A stretch of DNA of 64,000 bases, from assembly GCA_040902105.1 (NCBI GenBank), contig JBBDXW010000068.1:1-64000 (forward strand), given 5' to 3'. Positions 17,255-26,094 of this stretch are shown one piece after another. The notes beneath the pieces were generated by a model. The model had not been told where the DNA came from, ran no database searches, and saw only the letters and a program-made list of their open reading frames with translations. The first letter of the stretch is position 1. Every line of letters begins with the position of its first letter. The position numbers and the translations under genes were made by a program. This DNA comes from IDS-8 sp040902105 (GTDB lineage: Bacteria > Pseudomonadota > Gammaproteobacteria > Steroidobacterales > Woeseiaceae).

Positions 17255-18691
17255 ATGCGAAAACTGACTACGGCAAAGATGATGAACAACGAGAAGACGA
17301 CGGAATTCGTCGGCAGGCAATGGGACGAATCGATTGTTCCCACGCTGTCCGAATACATCAGGGTTCCGAATAAATCGCCGATTTTCGACCCGGACTGGGA
17401 ACAGCACGGCCACATGGAACGTGCAATTACGCTGCTCGAAGGTTGGTGCCGGAAGCAGCCGGTTCGCGGCATGAAAACCGAGATCGTCCGGCTGCCCGGA
17501 CGTACCCCGTTGCTGTTCATCGATATTCCGGGCGCCAGCGACGACGTGGTGCTGCTGTACGGCCACTACGACAAGCAACCGGAGTTCAGCGGCTGGGCCG
17601 ACGGCCTCGGACCCTGGCAGCCCGTCATCAGGGACGGCAAGTTGTACGGTCGCGGCGGCGCCGATGACGGCTATGCCACATTCGGTTCGCTCACCGCGAT
17701 TCGCGCGTTGCAGGAACAGGGCATCGAGCATGCGCGGTGCGTCATCATTATCGAAGGTTGCGAGGAAAGCGGCAGCTTCGACCTGCCTCATTACATAGAA
17801 CGACTCGGCGACCGGATCGGCTCGCCCGATCTCGTCGTCTGCCTGGATGCCGAATGCGGCAACTACGATCAGTTCTGGTGCACGACCTCATTGCGCGGCA
17901 ATCTCGTCGGAACACTGCAGGTCGACGTCCTGAGCGAAGGCGTGCACTCCGGCAGCGCCAGCGGCATCGTGCCGTCGAGCTTCCGCGTCCTGCGCCAGCT
18001 TCTCAGTCGTATCGAGGATCCTGCGAACGGCCGGATACTGCTGCGCGAAATGCACTCCGACATTCCGGCGGCACGCAGGCGGCAGGCTGAACTCGCGGCG
18101 GAGGTACTCCAGGAATCGGTGTGGCGGAGATTCCCGTGGCTGGATGCGCAATCGTCTCCCGATGCAGCACCCCTGGAATTGATGCTCGACAATACCTGGC
18201 GCCCGACGTTGAGCGTCACCGGCGCGGATGGCCTGCCCGCCCTCGTCAATGCCGGCAACGTGCTGCTGCCGCGAACCACGTTGAAGTTGTCGTTTCGCCT
18301 GCCGCCGACCTGCGAGCCTCAGGCGGCAGCGCGGGCGTTGAAAGACGCGCTGGAAGCCGACCCGCCCCCGTTTGCCAAAGTTCGCTTCAACGTCGAATCC
18401 ACTATGGGCGGCTGGGACGCCCCTCCCGTCGCCGCCTGGCTGGAATCGTCCATCCAGCAGGCGTCGCAAAGCTGGTTCGGCCGGCCGTCGATGTACATGG
18501 GCACCGGCGGCAGCATCCCGTTCATGGGCATGCTCGGCGAGAAATTTCCCGAGGCACAGTTTCTGGTGACCGGCTTGCTCGGGCCAAAGGCGAACGCGCA
18601 TGGGCCGAATGAATTCCTGCACATCGAAACCGGCAAGCGTCTGACTTGCTGCGTCTCGCAGGTGCTCGAGCATCACTTTACCCGGTCGTGA
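17255..18691 (+). CDS. M20-family metallopeptidase (dipeptidase-like)
   Basis: A cytoplasmic M20 peptidase/deacylase related to ArgE/DapE/CPG2-like dipeptidases. All metal-site elements are visible: GHYDKQPE (His and Asp), GRGGADDGYA (bridging Asp), EGCEESGS (catalytic and ligand Glu), VVCLDAECGNYD (Asp) and the late ANAHGPNEFLH (His). A lid/dimerisation domain lies between about residues 210 and 370. The start at 17255 could instead be one of the Met residues 9 or 10 (17279/17282), just before NNEKTTEFVG. No signal peptide is seen. It probably hydrolyses dipeptides taken up from the products of the exported peptidases nearby. Confidence 0.88.
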   Translation: MRKLTTAKMMNNEKTTEFVGRQWDESIVPTLSEYIRVPNKSPIFDPDWEQHGHMERAITLLEGWCRKQPVRGMKTEIVRLPGRTPLLFIDIPGASDDVVLLYGHYDKQPEFSGWADGLGPWQPVIRDGKLYGRGGADDGYATFGSLTAIRALQEQGIEHARCVIIIEGCEESGSFDLPHYIERLGDRIGSPDLVVCLDAECGNYDQFWCTTSLRGNLVGTLQVDVLSEGVHSGSASGIVPSSFRVLRQLLSRIEDPANGRILLREMHSDIPAARRRQAELAAEVLQESVWRRFPWLDAQSSPDAAPLELMLDNTWRPTLSVTGADGLPALVNAGNVLLPRTTLKLSFRLPPTCEPQAAARALKDALEADPPPFAKVRFNVESTMGGWDAPPVAAWLESSIQQASQSWFGRPSMYMGTGGSIPFMGMLGEKFPEAQFLVTGLLGPKANAHGPNEFLHIETGKRLTCCVSQVLEHHFTRS

Positions 18692-18708
18692 ACGTGCAAT
18701 GTCCTCCG

Positions 18709-18784
18709 CTGCAGGAGCGCGCCCCCGCGGGACCTGCGGAAAGGTCGCGACGCATAAGGTCGCCCGCATGGCGGGCTCCTACAG
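18709..18784. repeat. REPIN-like pair 5, left arm degenerate; overlaps pabBC stop
   Basis: The right arm GGTCGCCCGCATGGCGGGCTC plus CTACAG is a standard REP. The left arm GCTGCAGGAGCGCGCCCCCG is a degraded partner. The right arm runs across 18779-18781, so the TAG inside the REP is the stop codon of pabBC. Confidence 0.75.
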
Positions 18785-20548
18785 CGCCTCGTTTGCGACC
18801 TGGGCTCCGTCCGCAAGCTCGCAGGTAATCCATCCGCGCACGGAATTGACGAGGTAAATCGCCTCGGCGCCGGCGAGTTCGGCAAGTGCAATCGTCCTCT
18901 GCTCGACAACGCCGTCCCGCAGCAGCTTTCGCCGAAAAGTCCCGGCCAACAGGCCGCATTCCACCGGCGGCGTGAACAGCCGCCCTTCCAGTCGCACGAC
19001 CACGTTGCCGATCGTCGCCTCCGTAATGTTGCCGTCCGTGTTCCACAGGAGAACGTCGTCGCATTCGCCTGCGGCGGCCAATGCCTTTTCATAGACATCT
19101 CGCTGCGTTGTCTTGTGATAGAGAAACGGATCCCCCGCATCCACCGGCGAAGTTGCCAGTGCCAGGCGAAACGCGCGTTTTTCGTCGCCCGATGCGATCG
19201 GTTTCACCGCCGCATGCACCTCGCCGTTGCGCTGCAACAGCAGACGAATGCGATGTTTGTGAGTAGCGGCCAGACTGGCCGTCGTTGCGCCGAGGCGCGC
19301 CTCTATCCTGCGCCGGTCGAACGCAAAGTCGAAGTACTCGGCCGAATCTGCCAGCCGCTCCAGATGCTCCCGCAACAGAAAAAAACCTTCCTCCCGCGTC
19401 CACGACATCGTTTCGAGCAAGCGGAAATCCGCGGACGGCTGAGGAATCCCCAGCACCCTCGCCTTGTTCAGGCATTCCTGATATTCATCGTCCGGGTCGG
19501 AGTCCCATACGATGCCCCCACCGACACCGTAAGTCCCCGTACCGGTCCTCGTGTCGATCACCGCGGTTCGGATCGCAACATTGAACAGTGCTTTCCTGTC
19601 CGGCGCGATGTAGCCGATGGCCCCTGTATAAACCTCGCGAGGTGAATCCTCGAGACCCGCGATCAGCTTCATGCTGGATACTTTCGGTGCACCGGTGACC
19701 GAAGCAGACGGGAACAGCGCGCCGAAAAGTTCGCTCATCGAGGACGTCGTGGATGCGGCAACCGTCGACGTCATCTGCCAGACGGTGCGGTATTTCTCGA
19801 CCTCGTACAATGCCGACGCATGCACCGAACCGGGTAACGCGACGCGTCCGAGATCGTTTCGCACCATGTCCGCAATCATTACGTTCTCTGCCCGGTCCTT
19901 GACGGATGCATGCAGCTTGCTGCGATTCGCGCGATCCTCGATTGTCGTCATGCCTCTCGGGGCCGTGCCCTTCATCGGCTTGCATACGATCCGGTCCCCG
20001 CTCAGCTCAAAAAACAATTCCGGCGACGCAGATACGATGGCGTGATCGGTACAGTCGAGATAGGCCGCGTACGGCGCGTCCGTCGCCGTCGCCAGGAACA
20101 GGCCCCAGGCATCCTGTACGCCCTCTGCCTGCTGCCGAACGGTATAGTTGACCTGGTAGGTATTGCCGGCCTCGATCTGGCGCTTGATTTTCTCGATGTT
20201 CTCCAGATAGCGTTCGCGCGGCGAATCGAATCTCCATGCCTGGGAATGCCGTGCTGCATTACCGGACGGTTGCAGCCGCGCAATTCGCTCGGGTTCGCGA
20301 AACAGGCCAAGGCAGGCGAGCGGCAGAACGCCGGCGGGCTGCGTGACGTAGGCGCCATCAAAGGCCGGGGCGGCTTCGTAACTTATGAACCCTGCCGCGA
20401 AGAGCTGCTCCGCCTGGACACGCCGCTCGACTTCCGCAAGGATTCCCGGAACATCACATGGCGTCCACGCAATCAGGACATCGGTCGGCCTGGCGAACTC
20501 GAGCCAGCCGTCCGCCGTGCGGTCCCGAAGTACGATCCGTCGAAGCAT
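18779..20548 (-). CDS. pabBC: Bifunctional aminodeoxychorismate synthase component I / aminodeoxychorismate lyase
   Basis: A fusion of PabB (makes 4-amino-4-deoxychorismate from chorismate with ammonia supplied by PabA) and PabC (PLP-dependent lyase giving p-aminobenzoate) for folate synthesis. The PabB half (about 1-370) has KPMKGTAPRG (190-199), DRAENVMIADMVRNDLGR (218-235) and PSASVTGAPK (280-289). The PabC half (about 378-589) has FLYHKTTQR with the PLP lysine K479, and NTDGNITEATIGN (503-515). No PabA is seen in the window. The stop codon lies inside a REP element. The first 95 bp overlap the 3' end of the trehalase gene in another frame, so it is likely co-transcribed with it. Confidence 0.93.
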   Translation of the reverse strand: MLRRIVLRDRTADGWLEFARPTDVLIAWTPCDVPGILAEVERRVQAEQLFAAGFISYEAAPAFDGAYVTQPAGVLPLACLGLFREPERIARLQPSGNAARHSQAWRFDSPRERYLENIEKIKRQIEAGNTYQVNYTVRQQAEGVQDAWGLFLATATDAPYAAYLDCTDHAIVSASPELFFELSGDRIVCKPMKGTAPRGMTTIEDRANRSKLHASVKDRAENVMIADMVRNDLGRVALPGSVHASALYEVEKYRTVWQMTSTVAASTTSSMSELFGALFPSASVTGAPKVSSMKLIAGLEDSPREVYTGAIGYIAPDRKALFNVAIRTAVIDTRTGTGTYGVGGGIVWDSDPDDEYQECLNKARVLGIPQPSADFRLLETMSWTREEGFFLLREHLERLADSAEYFDFAFDRRRIEARLGATTASLAATHKHRIRLLLQRNGEVHAAVKPIASGDEKRAFRLALATSPVDAGDPFLYHKTTQRDVYEKALAAAGECDDVLLWNTDGNITEATIGNVVVRLEGRLFTPPVECGLLAGTFRRKLLRDGVVEQRTIALAELAGAEAIYLVNSVRGWITCELADGAQVANEAL

Positions 20549-22175
20549 TCCCGGAATTCTGCCGGAGGTGAGCGTCCGGATACAGGCGCAACAGACCGAT
20601 CGTTACGCCGTTAGTCCAGCCAAAGCCGTCCTGCAGGGGATATTCCCCGCCGCCGCCGGGTGTCAGCGTGACCACATCGTATTTTTCCAGCAGCTTGCCG
20701 GTGTGCTGGTACACCGCCGAGACCATCGCCAGCCAGCGGCGTGCAATCGTCTCGGCGAGGTCCGGCCGCCCGTAGCGGCGCAGCCCCGTCACCGCGATCC
20801 ACTGCAGCGGCGCCCAGCCGTTGGGCGCATCCCATTGTTCGCCCGTGGCCTGGTCGGTCGCGACCAGCCCGCCATCCCTGACGAGTTGTTCGCTCACCAC
20901 GACGGCCGTGCGAGCGGCCTGGGCGTCCGTCGCAAGTCCTGCGAACAGCGGATACAGCGCGGCTGCGGTGACGTGTCCGAGGTTCCGCTGCTCGCGCCAG
21001 TGATAGTCGTCGAAGAGGCCGGTGGCCTCGTTCCAGAGGTACTTGTGCATGGCAGCGCGCCGCGCCGCCGCCTTCTCCTCGTAGGATTGAACGCAGGCAA
21101 GGTCCCCGGCCGTTCGGCACCCTTCCGCGATCGCCTGCTCGAGACCGTACAGCAGGCTGTTGAGATCCGGCGGCACGATCGCCGTAGTCTGCATCGTCGA
21201 AAGCGATCGTCCGTCCGCCAGCCACCGGGAACTGAAATCCCAGCCGCTTTCGGCCGCGGCGCGGATGTCCCTGTAGAGGCGGAAGTCCTCGCGGTCGCTC
21301 AATGCCGCGATCGCCTCGTCTTCACGATACGACTCATCGCGGGGCGTATCCCGCGCATCCCAGTACCGGTTCAACAACGAACCGTCCGGCATGTACACGA
21401 CGCGCCGTGCCGGCTCTCCTGGTTTCGCCGCGGCGCTGTCCTGCATCCAGAAAGCATGTTCCGCCTGCAGCTCGGGCAGGTACTCCGCAAACGCCTTCGA
21501 CGGCCGATCAGGAGAGAGTAGCTCCACCATCCTGAAGAAGAACGGCGGCTGCGACCGGCTCAGGTAGTAGGTGCGGTTGCCGTTCGGGATATGGCCGTAG
21601 GTGCGGATGAGATGAGCGAAGTTCGCCACCATGTCGTGTTTCAGGGCAGCCTGCCCGGGGCCGAAGCCCAGCATCGTGAACCAGGAATCCCAGTAGTAGA
21701 CCTCCCGGAATCTCCCGCCCGGCACGACATACGGATGAGGCAGCGGCAGGCGTGACGAATACGGCTCGGCTTCGATCGTCTGTCGCGTCAGAAGCGGCCA
21801 CAGCTCGGCAATATGCTCGCGCAGCGGCAAGCCGGCGGTCGGCAGCCTGACGGACGGGCTGGCCGGGTCGAGAACGAAGTGATCGTCGAGGAATCCCCGC
21901 AGCGCCTCGGGGGAATCGGTATCGAGACCGCCCGCACGCTCGAGAATCTCGGCCGGCGACCGCCTGGGCGTCGCGTCGGCCCATTGTTTGGAATCTTCGA
22001 AGACGTCGGCGTCGCTCAAAGCCACGCGTGCGTAGAAATCGCCGAAGACCACCGAGGGCGGCTGAGGGATCGCCTGTTCCGCCGTTGCATCGCCCGTCCG
22101 CACATCGGGCGGCGCCGAGCAGGAAAGTATCGAGAGCAACAGGAGCAGGGAAAGGGACGAACATACTCGCTTCAT
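20454..22175 (-). CDS. Lipoprotein alpha,alpha-trehalase (GH37)
   Basis: Hydrolyses trehalose to two glucoses in the periplasm. Both trehalase signatures are present: PGGRFREVYYWD and QWDAPNGWAP; the C-terminal EYPLQDGFGWTNGV carries the expected catalytic Glu region. The N-terminus MKRVCSSLSLLLLLSILSCS has a lipobox (ILSC), so the enzyme is probably membrane-anchored. The family fold ends near LLRLYPDA; the last 40 or so residues (HLRQNSGNAS... onward) have low similarity to the family and lie in the overlap with pabBC. It starts 39 bp after the STN-type TonB receptor stop, implying joint expression and that the receptor imports trehalose or a trehalose-containing compound. Confidence 0.92.
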   Translation of the reverse strand: MKRVCSSLSLLLLLSILSCSAPPDVRTGDATAEQAIPQPPSVVFGDFYARVALSDADVFEDSKQWADATPRRSPAEILERAGGLDTDSPEALRGFLDDHFVLDPASPSVRLPTAGLPLREHIAELWPLLTRQTIEAEPYSSRLPLPHPYVVPGGRFREVYYWDSWFTMLGFGPGQAALKHDMVANFAHLIRTYGHIPNGNRTYYLSRSQPPFFFRMVELLSPDRPSKAFAEYLPELQAEHAFWMQDSAAAKPGEPARRVVYMPDGSLLNRYWDARDTPRDESYREDEAIAALSDREDFRLYRDIRAAAESGWDFSSRWLADGRSLSTMQTTAIVPPDLNSLLYGLEQAIAEGCRTAGDLACVQSYEEKAAARRAAMHKYLWNEATGLFDDYHWREQRNLGHVTAAALYPLFAGLATDAQAARTAVVVSEQLVRDGGLVATDQATGEQWDAPNGWAPLQWIAVTGLRRYGRPDLAETIARRWLAMVSAVYQHTGKLLEKYDVVTLTPGGGGEYPLQDGFGWTNGVTIGLLRLYPDAHLRQNSGNASTDRTSGPHGGRLARVRQADRCPDCVDAM

Positions 22176-22214
22176 GATCTCCCACCACAGGAACCAATAA
22201 CTGAATTCATCGCG

Positions 22215-24935
22215 TCACCCCGACTGGAAGTTGTAACGCACGGAGAATGCCAAAGAGCGCCCGAAGAGCGCCCGGGCGTTGTATAACTGACCGACGCCGC
22301 TCGCACCGACGTCGGTCCTGGGATTCCCTTCTGTCAGCCCGACTTCATTCGACAGATTGTCGACGTTGAGTTGCGCGGTCCAGCGTTCGTTGAACGCGTA
22401 TTGCACGCCGGCATCCATCTTGAGGTAGGACGGCAGTTCTATCGTGTTCTCGTCATTCGCAAACCGCTCTCCGGAATGTGACAGGGAAAGAAACGCACGA
22501 CCACGGCCGCCCGCGAACTGGATCGATGGCACGGCGCGAATCATCAGTCTGGGAATCCGCCGCACCTGGTTGCCGCTGTTGTCGAGGGACGCTCCGAAAA
22601 AGTTGCGATATTCCGGGTCCTGCAGGGTCACCGAAAACTGCACTGCAACCGTTTCAACCGGTTCGTATACCCCTTCCAGTTCCAGGCCATAGGCCTGGGT
22701 CCTTGCACGGCGAACGACAATTGAGCCGTCCGACTGGATGTCGTTGAACGGCACGTTATCGAACTCGGTACGGTAGGCCGTGAGGAACATCGCCAGATTG
22801 TCGTACGACGTCTTGTAACCGAGCTCGACGTTCGTCACGCGATCCTTGCTGGTGATGCCGTTCCTGATGTCATCGAAGTGCGGCAGTTTCGCCGAGCGGG
22901 TCAGGTGTCCGAAAATTGCATGGCGGTCGGTCAGTTCATAGTTGAAGCCGGCGGAGTAGCCGTAATGACTGAAATCCTCGCTGCGGTCCGTGCGTTCGGT
23001 TCCCGCAAGGGAAGCTATGTCGTAAGTCGTTGCCGCATCACCGTCGAGATCGACGTCCTCGATACCATTACTGATCGAGGAATCGATTGTTTCCGCATCG
23101 ACCCGGAGGCCGAGATCGAGTCGAAGCCGGTCGCTTACTTCCCATTCATCCGCAACGTACAGGGATGCTATTGCGCCATCGTAGTCGGCGAGCAGATTGA
23201 GGAACGAATAGCGCGTAAAGCCGAGCGGATCGGTAACGCCGGGCAGGAACAGCCGTTGTGGCCGATCGCGCACGTCCGTCAGCAGCAGGTTGCCGAGACT
23301 CCAGCGATCGCTCATCGAGAAGTCCGCGAAGTAGGCGCCGACGGTCAGGTCGTGCTCCGACACGACGAAGTTCAGCCGCGTATCGTTCTGTAACGCCTTG
23401 TACTCCTTGCCTATTGCCCAATGGCCGTGGTTCTGTAACAGGAATGCGGGGTCGAAGGGTTCGCCCGAGGCGATCATCGAGTAATCTGCGGCCACGTTGC
23501 GCTCCGCCGCAAATTCCAGCCCCGTCTTCGGGATGTCGCCGGTGAAAATGGCGTTGAATGATACGTCGCCGCTGGTCAGGCGGCTGTGGCTGGTGAGCGA
23601 GATTCCGGAGTCCCACAGCAGGTCCACGCGGATGCCGGCGGTCAGCAGCCGCGGATGAATCCCGTCGGCAAGATCGGAATTCCGCAGGCCGACTTCGTCC
23701 GCGCTTGGCGGAAGCCCGGCGTCGCGCACGTCGTTGCTGTGCAGGGAGTATTCCCCGGCTGCCGATCCGTCGACCGCCGACGGGTTCGATGGACTGCCGC
23801 GCAACGGAATCGGCACGACAAACAGCGACCGGTCATCGATGTACTTGGCATACAGACCGAGCTCGGAGTTCGGCGTCGTGCGCTGCAGCTCCACCCGGAC
23901 CTGGCCTCCTTCATCGGCAACATAACCCGGATTGCGTACCCCGTCCGATGCGCGCAGATATCCGCCTGCCGACGCTTGCCAGGTTTCGGACAGCGACGTG
24001 CTCCAGTGCGCATCCAGCGCGCGCGTGTCGAAATCCGAATAGCTCGCCTTCAAGCGCAGGCCGGACGGCGCGGAGGCTTTTTCGTTGACGAAATTGATGG
24101 CGCCTCCCACGGCGCCGGCAGTAAAAATCGGCGCCGTGCCGCCGCGGACGACTTCCACCCGGGTGATGGATTCACTGACGCGAATGAACTGGTCCGGGTT
24201 GTAGAACGAAAGTTCGAATACCGGATATACGGGAAGGCCGTCTTCTATCAGGCCGACGTAACGATAGCCCCCGTCCTGCACGATGCCGCGTGCGAAGACG
24301 TTCCCCTGCGTGGTCCCCGCGGTGGACTCCACCCAGAATCCCGGCACGGCCGAGATCAGTTCGGCCGTGCTTGCCGGCAGGTAACGCTCGATATCGGTGC
24401 GATCGAAGGTCGTTATCCCGACGCTCGATTCATACTTCGTGCGTACTTTCGACGCAGTGCCAGTCACGACGATCTCCTCCATCGCAAACGTGCGCGTCGG
24501 AGTTTCACGAGGCACAAAATTGTCTGTTTCGGCCGCCGCCGCGCGAGAAGCGTCGCCGGCGGACTGCGATGTCACCGCCTTCTCGGTCTCCGGGACAGGC
24601 TGAACGGCTACCGAATCGTCGTTCAGAAAAATGTATCGGAGCCCGGTTCCGGTCAGCAGGGCATTGAGTGCCTGCTGTCTGGTGAAAGAACCGGACAGTC
24701 GTCGCGCCGTCTGACCCTCCGTCGCGCCAGAGAAGAACACGATCTGCACATCGATCTGCTCCGCGAGCGTCTGCAGGGCGCCGGCAAGCGGTTGCTCCGG
24801 AATCTCGATTTCGAACGATTCATCCTCTTGCGCGAGGCCGCCGGAGGAAAGGAACAGCAACAAAAGCAGGATGCAGGGTTTTCCCAGCGAAGCTCTGCAG
24901 AAGCGCTGTAGGAGCCCGCCATTGCGGGCGACCAC
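22215..24935 (-). CDS. TonB-dependent receptor with STN signalling domain
   Basis: An outer-membrane TonB-dependent transducer. After the signal region comes an STN (secretin/TonB short N-terminal) domain (IEIPEQPLAGALQTLAEQIDVQIVF...GLRYIF), used to contact a FecR anti-sigma regulator, then EEIVVTG, the plug (ITRVEVVRGGTAPIFTAGAVGGAINFV) and the beta-barrel ending in SVRYNF plus three residues. The open frame reaches 25166, but that part overlaps a REPIN and intergenic DNA. The best start is a GTG at 24935 inside the REP, giving a basic n-region then KPCILLLLLFLSSGGLA. No ATG lies between. With sigma and FecR upstream and trehalase downstream, the likely ligand is trehalose or a related sugar. 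Confidence 0.88.
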   Translation of the reverse strand: MVARNGGLLQRFCRASLGKPCILLLLLFLSSGGLAQEDESFEIEIPEQPLAGALQTLAEQIDVQIVFFSGATEGQTARRLSGSFTRQQALNALLTGTGLRYIFLNDDSVAVQPVPETEKAVTSQSAGDASRAAAAETDNFVPRETPTRTFAMEEIVVTGTASKVRTKYESSVGITTFDRTDIERYLPASTAELISAVPGFWVESTAGTTQGNVFARGIVQDGGYRYVGLIEDGLPVYPVFELSFYNPDQFIRVSESITRVEVVRGGTAPIFTAGAVGGAINFVNEKASAPSGLRLKASYSDFDTRALDAHWSTSLSETWQASAGGYLRASDGVRNPGYVADEGGQVRVELQRTTPNSELGLYAKYIDDRSLFVVPIPLRGSPSNPSAVDGSAAGEYSLHSNDVRDAGLPPSADEVGLRNSDLADGIHPRLLTAGIRVDLLWDSGISLTSHSRLTSGDVSFNAIFTGDIPKTGLEFAAERNVAADYSMIASGEPFDPAFLLQNHGHWAIGKEYKALQNDTRLNFVVSEHDLTVGAYFADFSMSDRWSLGNLLLTDVRDRPQRLFLPGVTDPLGFTRYSFLNLLADYDGAIASLYVADEWEVSDRLRLDLGLRVDAETIDSSISNGIEDVDLDGDAATTYDIASLAGTERTDRSEDFSHYGYSAGFNYELTDRHAIFGHLTRSAKLPHFDDIRNGITSKDRVTNVELGYKTSYDNLAMFLTAYRTEFDNVPFNDIQSDGSIVVRRARTQAYGLELEGVYEPVETVAVQFSVTLQDPEYRNFFGASLDNSGNQVRRIPRLMIRAVPSIQFAGGRGRAFLSLSHSGERFANDENTIELPSYLKMDAGVQYAFNERWTAQLNVDNLSNEVGLTEGNPRTDVGASGVGQLYNARALFGRSLAFSVRYNFQSG

Positions 24936-24983
24936 CGCCTTCGATAAACACCTGCGCAGGTCGCCCGCGAGGCGGGCTCCTAC
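24906..24983. repeat. REPIN-like inverted REP pair 6 (contains the receptor's likely start)
   Basis: CTGTAGGAGCCCGCCATTGC...CGACC and the inverted GGTCGCCCGCGAGGCGGGCTC plus CTAC lie between FecR and the STN receptor. The probable GTG start codon of the receptor (24935-24933, minus strand) falls at the inner edge of its left arm. Confidence 0.9.
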
Positions 24984-25035
24984 GGTGATTGAATCAGGAA
25001 TTGTGCAGGGTTCCCCCGGCGAAGCGTGGTAGCCT

Positions 25036-26064
25036 TCAACGTTTGACACGGATCCGGATCGCGTCTTCGCCGTGCTGGACTTCGACGTCCGGCTGGAGTT
25101 CGAGAAAACCGACCAGCGCACTGACATCGTGCGCGTTGAACACCGTCGTGATTGCGCGATTCGCAAGCGCGCGATCTTCCACGATCAGCGGCGTGCGGTT
25201 GTAACGATTGAACTCGGCCACGACCTCGGCGAGAGGCGCAGCATCGAAGACCAGTCGTCTTTCCGTCCAGGCGATGGCCTTTTGCAAATCGAACAGAGGG
25301 TCCGTCAAGGTAACACCTTCTTCTGTGATGACTGCACCCTCCCCTGCCCGGACGAGAAGCGGTGCGTCCGGTGAACGTCTGGAAACGGCGCGCACCACTC
25401 CATCGACGACAGCCACGCGAGTGGAATTCTGCTTGCGATATACCGAGAATTTCGTGCCGAGCACGTTGAGGGACAGTGTACCGGTCTCGACGACAAAGGG
25501 ACGCTGCGGATCGGCGACGACATCGAACATTACCTCGCCGGCAACCAGCGTAACCTGACGTATCGAGTCATCGAAGTGAACGGTCAACTCGGACAATGTG
25601 TTAAGCATCACGATCGAACCGTCATTCAATGCAATCGATCGCTGTTCGCCGAGTGCGGTGCTGTGGCTGATGACAGGCCCCTCCACGCCGGGATACCGCA
25701 CCAGGAACAATGCCGCGATTACCAGGCCGGCCGCGCTTGCCCAGAGCAGGTAATGCCGGCGACGCCGCACGAATCCCGGCGATGCGGCGGCCGTCCCAGG
25801 TCCGTCGAACAGTGGCACGGCACTTCGATCATTCGCGGTTCGCAGATCCGCGATGATGTCCGCTATGGCACTCGATTGCTCCGCAACCTCCTGTTGGAGA
25901 ACCGCGATCGCAAGGAACTCCTCGATGTGTTGTGGCGATTTCTTCAACCAGTTCATGAACTGGCGGCGGCAGTTCTCGCCAAGGCCCGGCTCGGCCAGCT
26001 CGACCAGCCATTCTGCCGCTTGCTGCGGAACTGAAGCGATGGCGTCGCGACGGTATCTGTTCAT
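25036..26064 (-). CDS. FecR-family anti-sigma/sigma regulator
   Basis: An inner-membrane FecR-like regulator that relays the signal from the STN domain of the receptor to the ECF sigma factor. The N-terminal cytoplasmic part (about 1-95, with AAEWLVELAEPG and FMNWLKKSPQHIEEF) matches the usual N-terminal domain of FecR-like proteins. One transmembrane helix follows (YLLWASAAGLVIAALFLVRY). The periplasmic FecR domain contains GEQRSIALNDGSIVMLNTLSEL, VAGEVMFDVVADPQRPFVVE and VLGTKFSVY; a C-terminal secretin-like domain ends in VEVQHGEDAIRIR. The length of 342 is normal. It starts about 30 bp after the sigma gene, and the two likely form one transcript. Confidence 0.93.
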   Translation of the reverse strand: MNRYRRDAIASVPQQAAEWLVELAEPGLGENCRRQFMNWLKKSPQHIEEFLAIAVLQQEVAEQSSAIADIIADLRTANDRSAVPLFDGPGTAAASPGFVRRRRHYLLWASAAGLVIAALFLVRYPGVEGPVISHSTALGEQRSIALNDGSIVMLNTLSELTVHFDDSIRQVTLVAGEVMFDVVADPQRPFVVETGTLSLNVLGTKFSVYRKQNSTRVAVVDGVVRAVSRRSPDAPLLVRAGEGAVITEEGVTLTDPLFDLQKAIAWTERRLVFDAAPLAEVVAEFNRYNRTPLIVEDRALANRAITTVFNAHDVSALVGFLELQPDVEVQHGEDAIRIRVKR

Positions 26065-26094
26065 TATCTGTTTACTGAATTTGTTTACTGACGG

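Noticed and set aside
16522..17520. A 332-residue minus-strand frame crossing a REPIN
   Set aside because: It reads through a REP pair and is opposite the well supported zinc protein and M20 peptidase.
24986..25166. N-terminal extension of the STN receptor
   Set aside because: It overlaps the FecR coding end in another frame and intergenic DNA; the residues are not signal-peptide-like.
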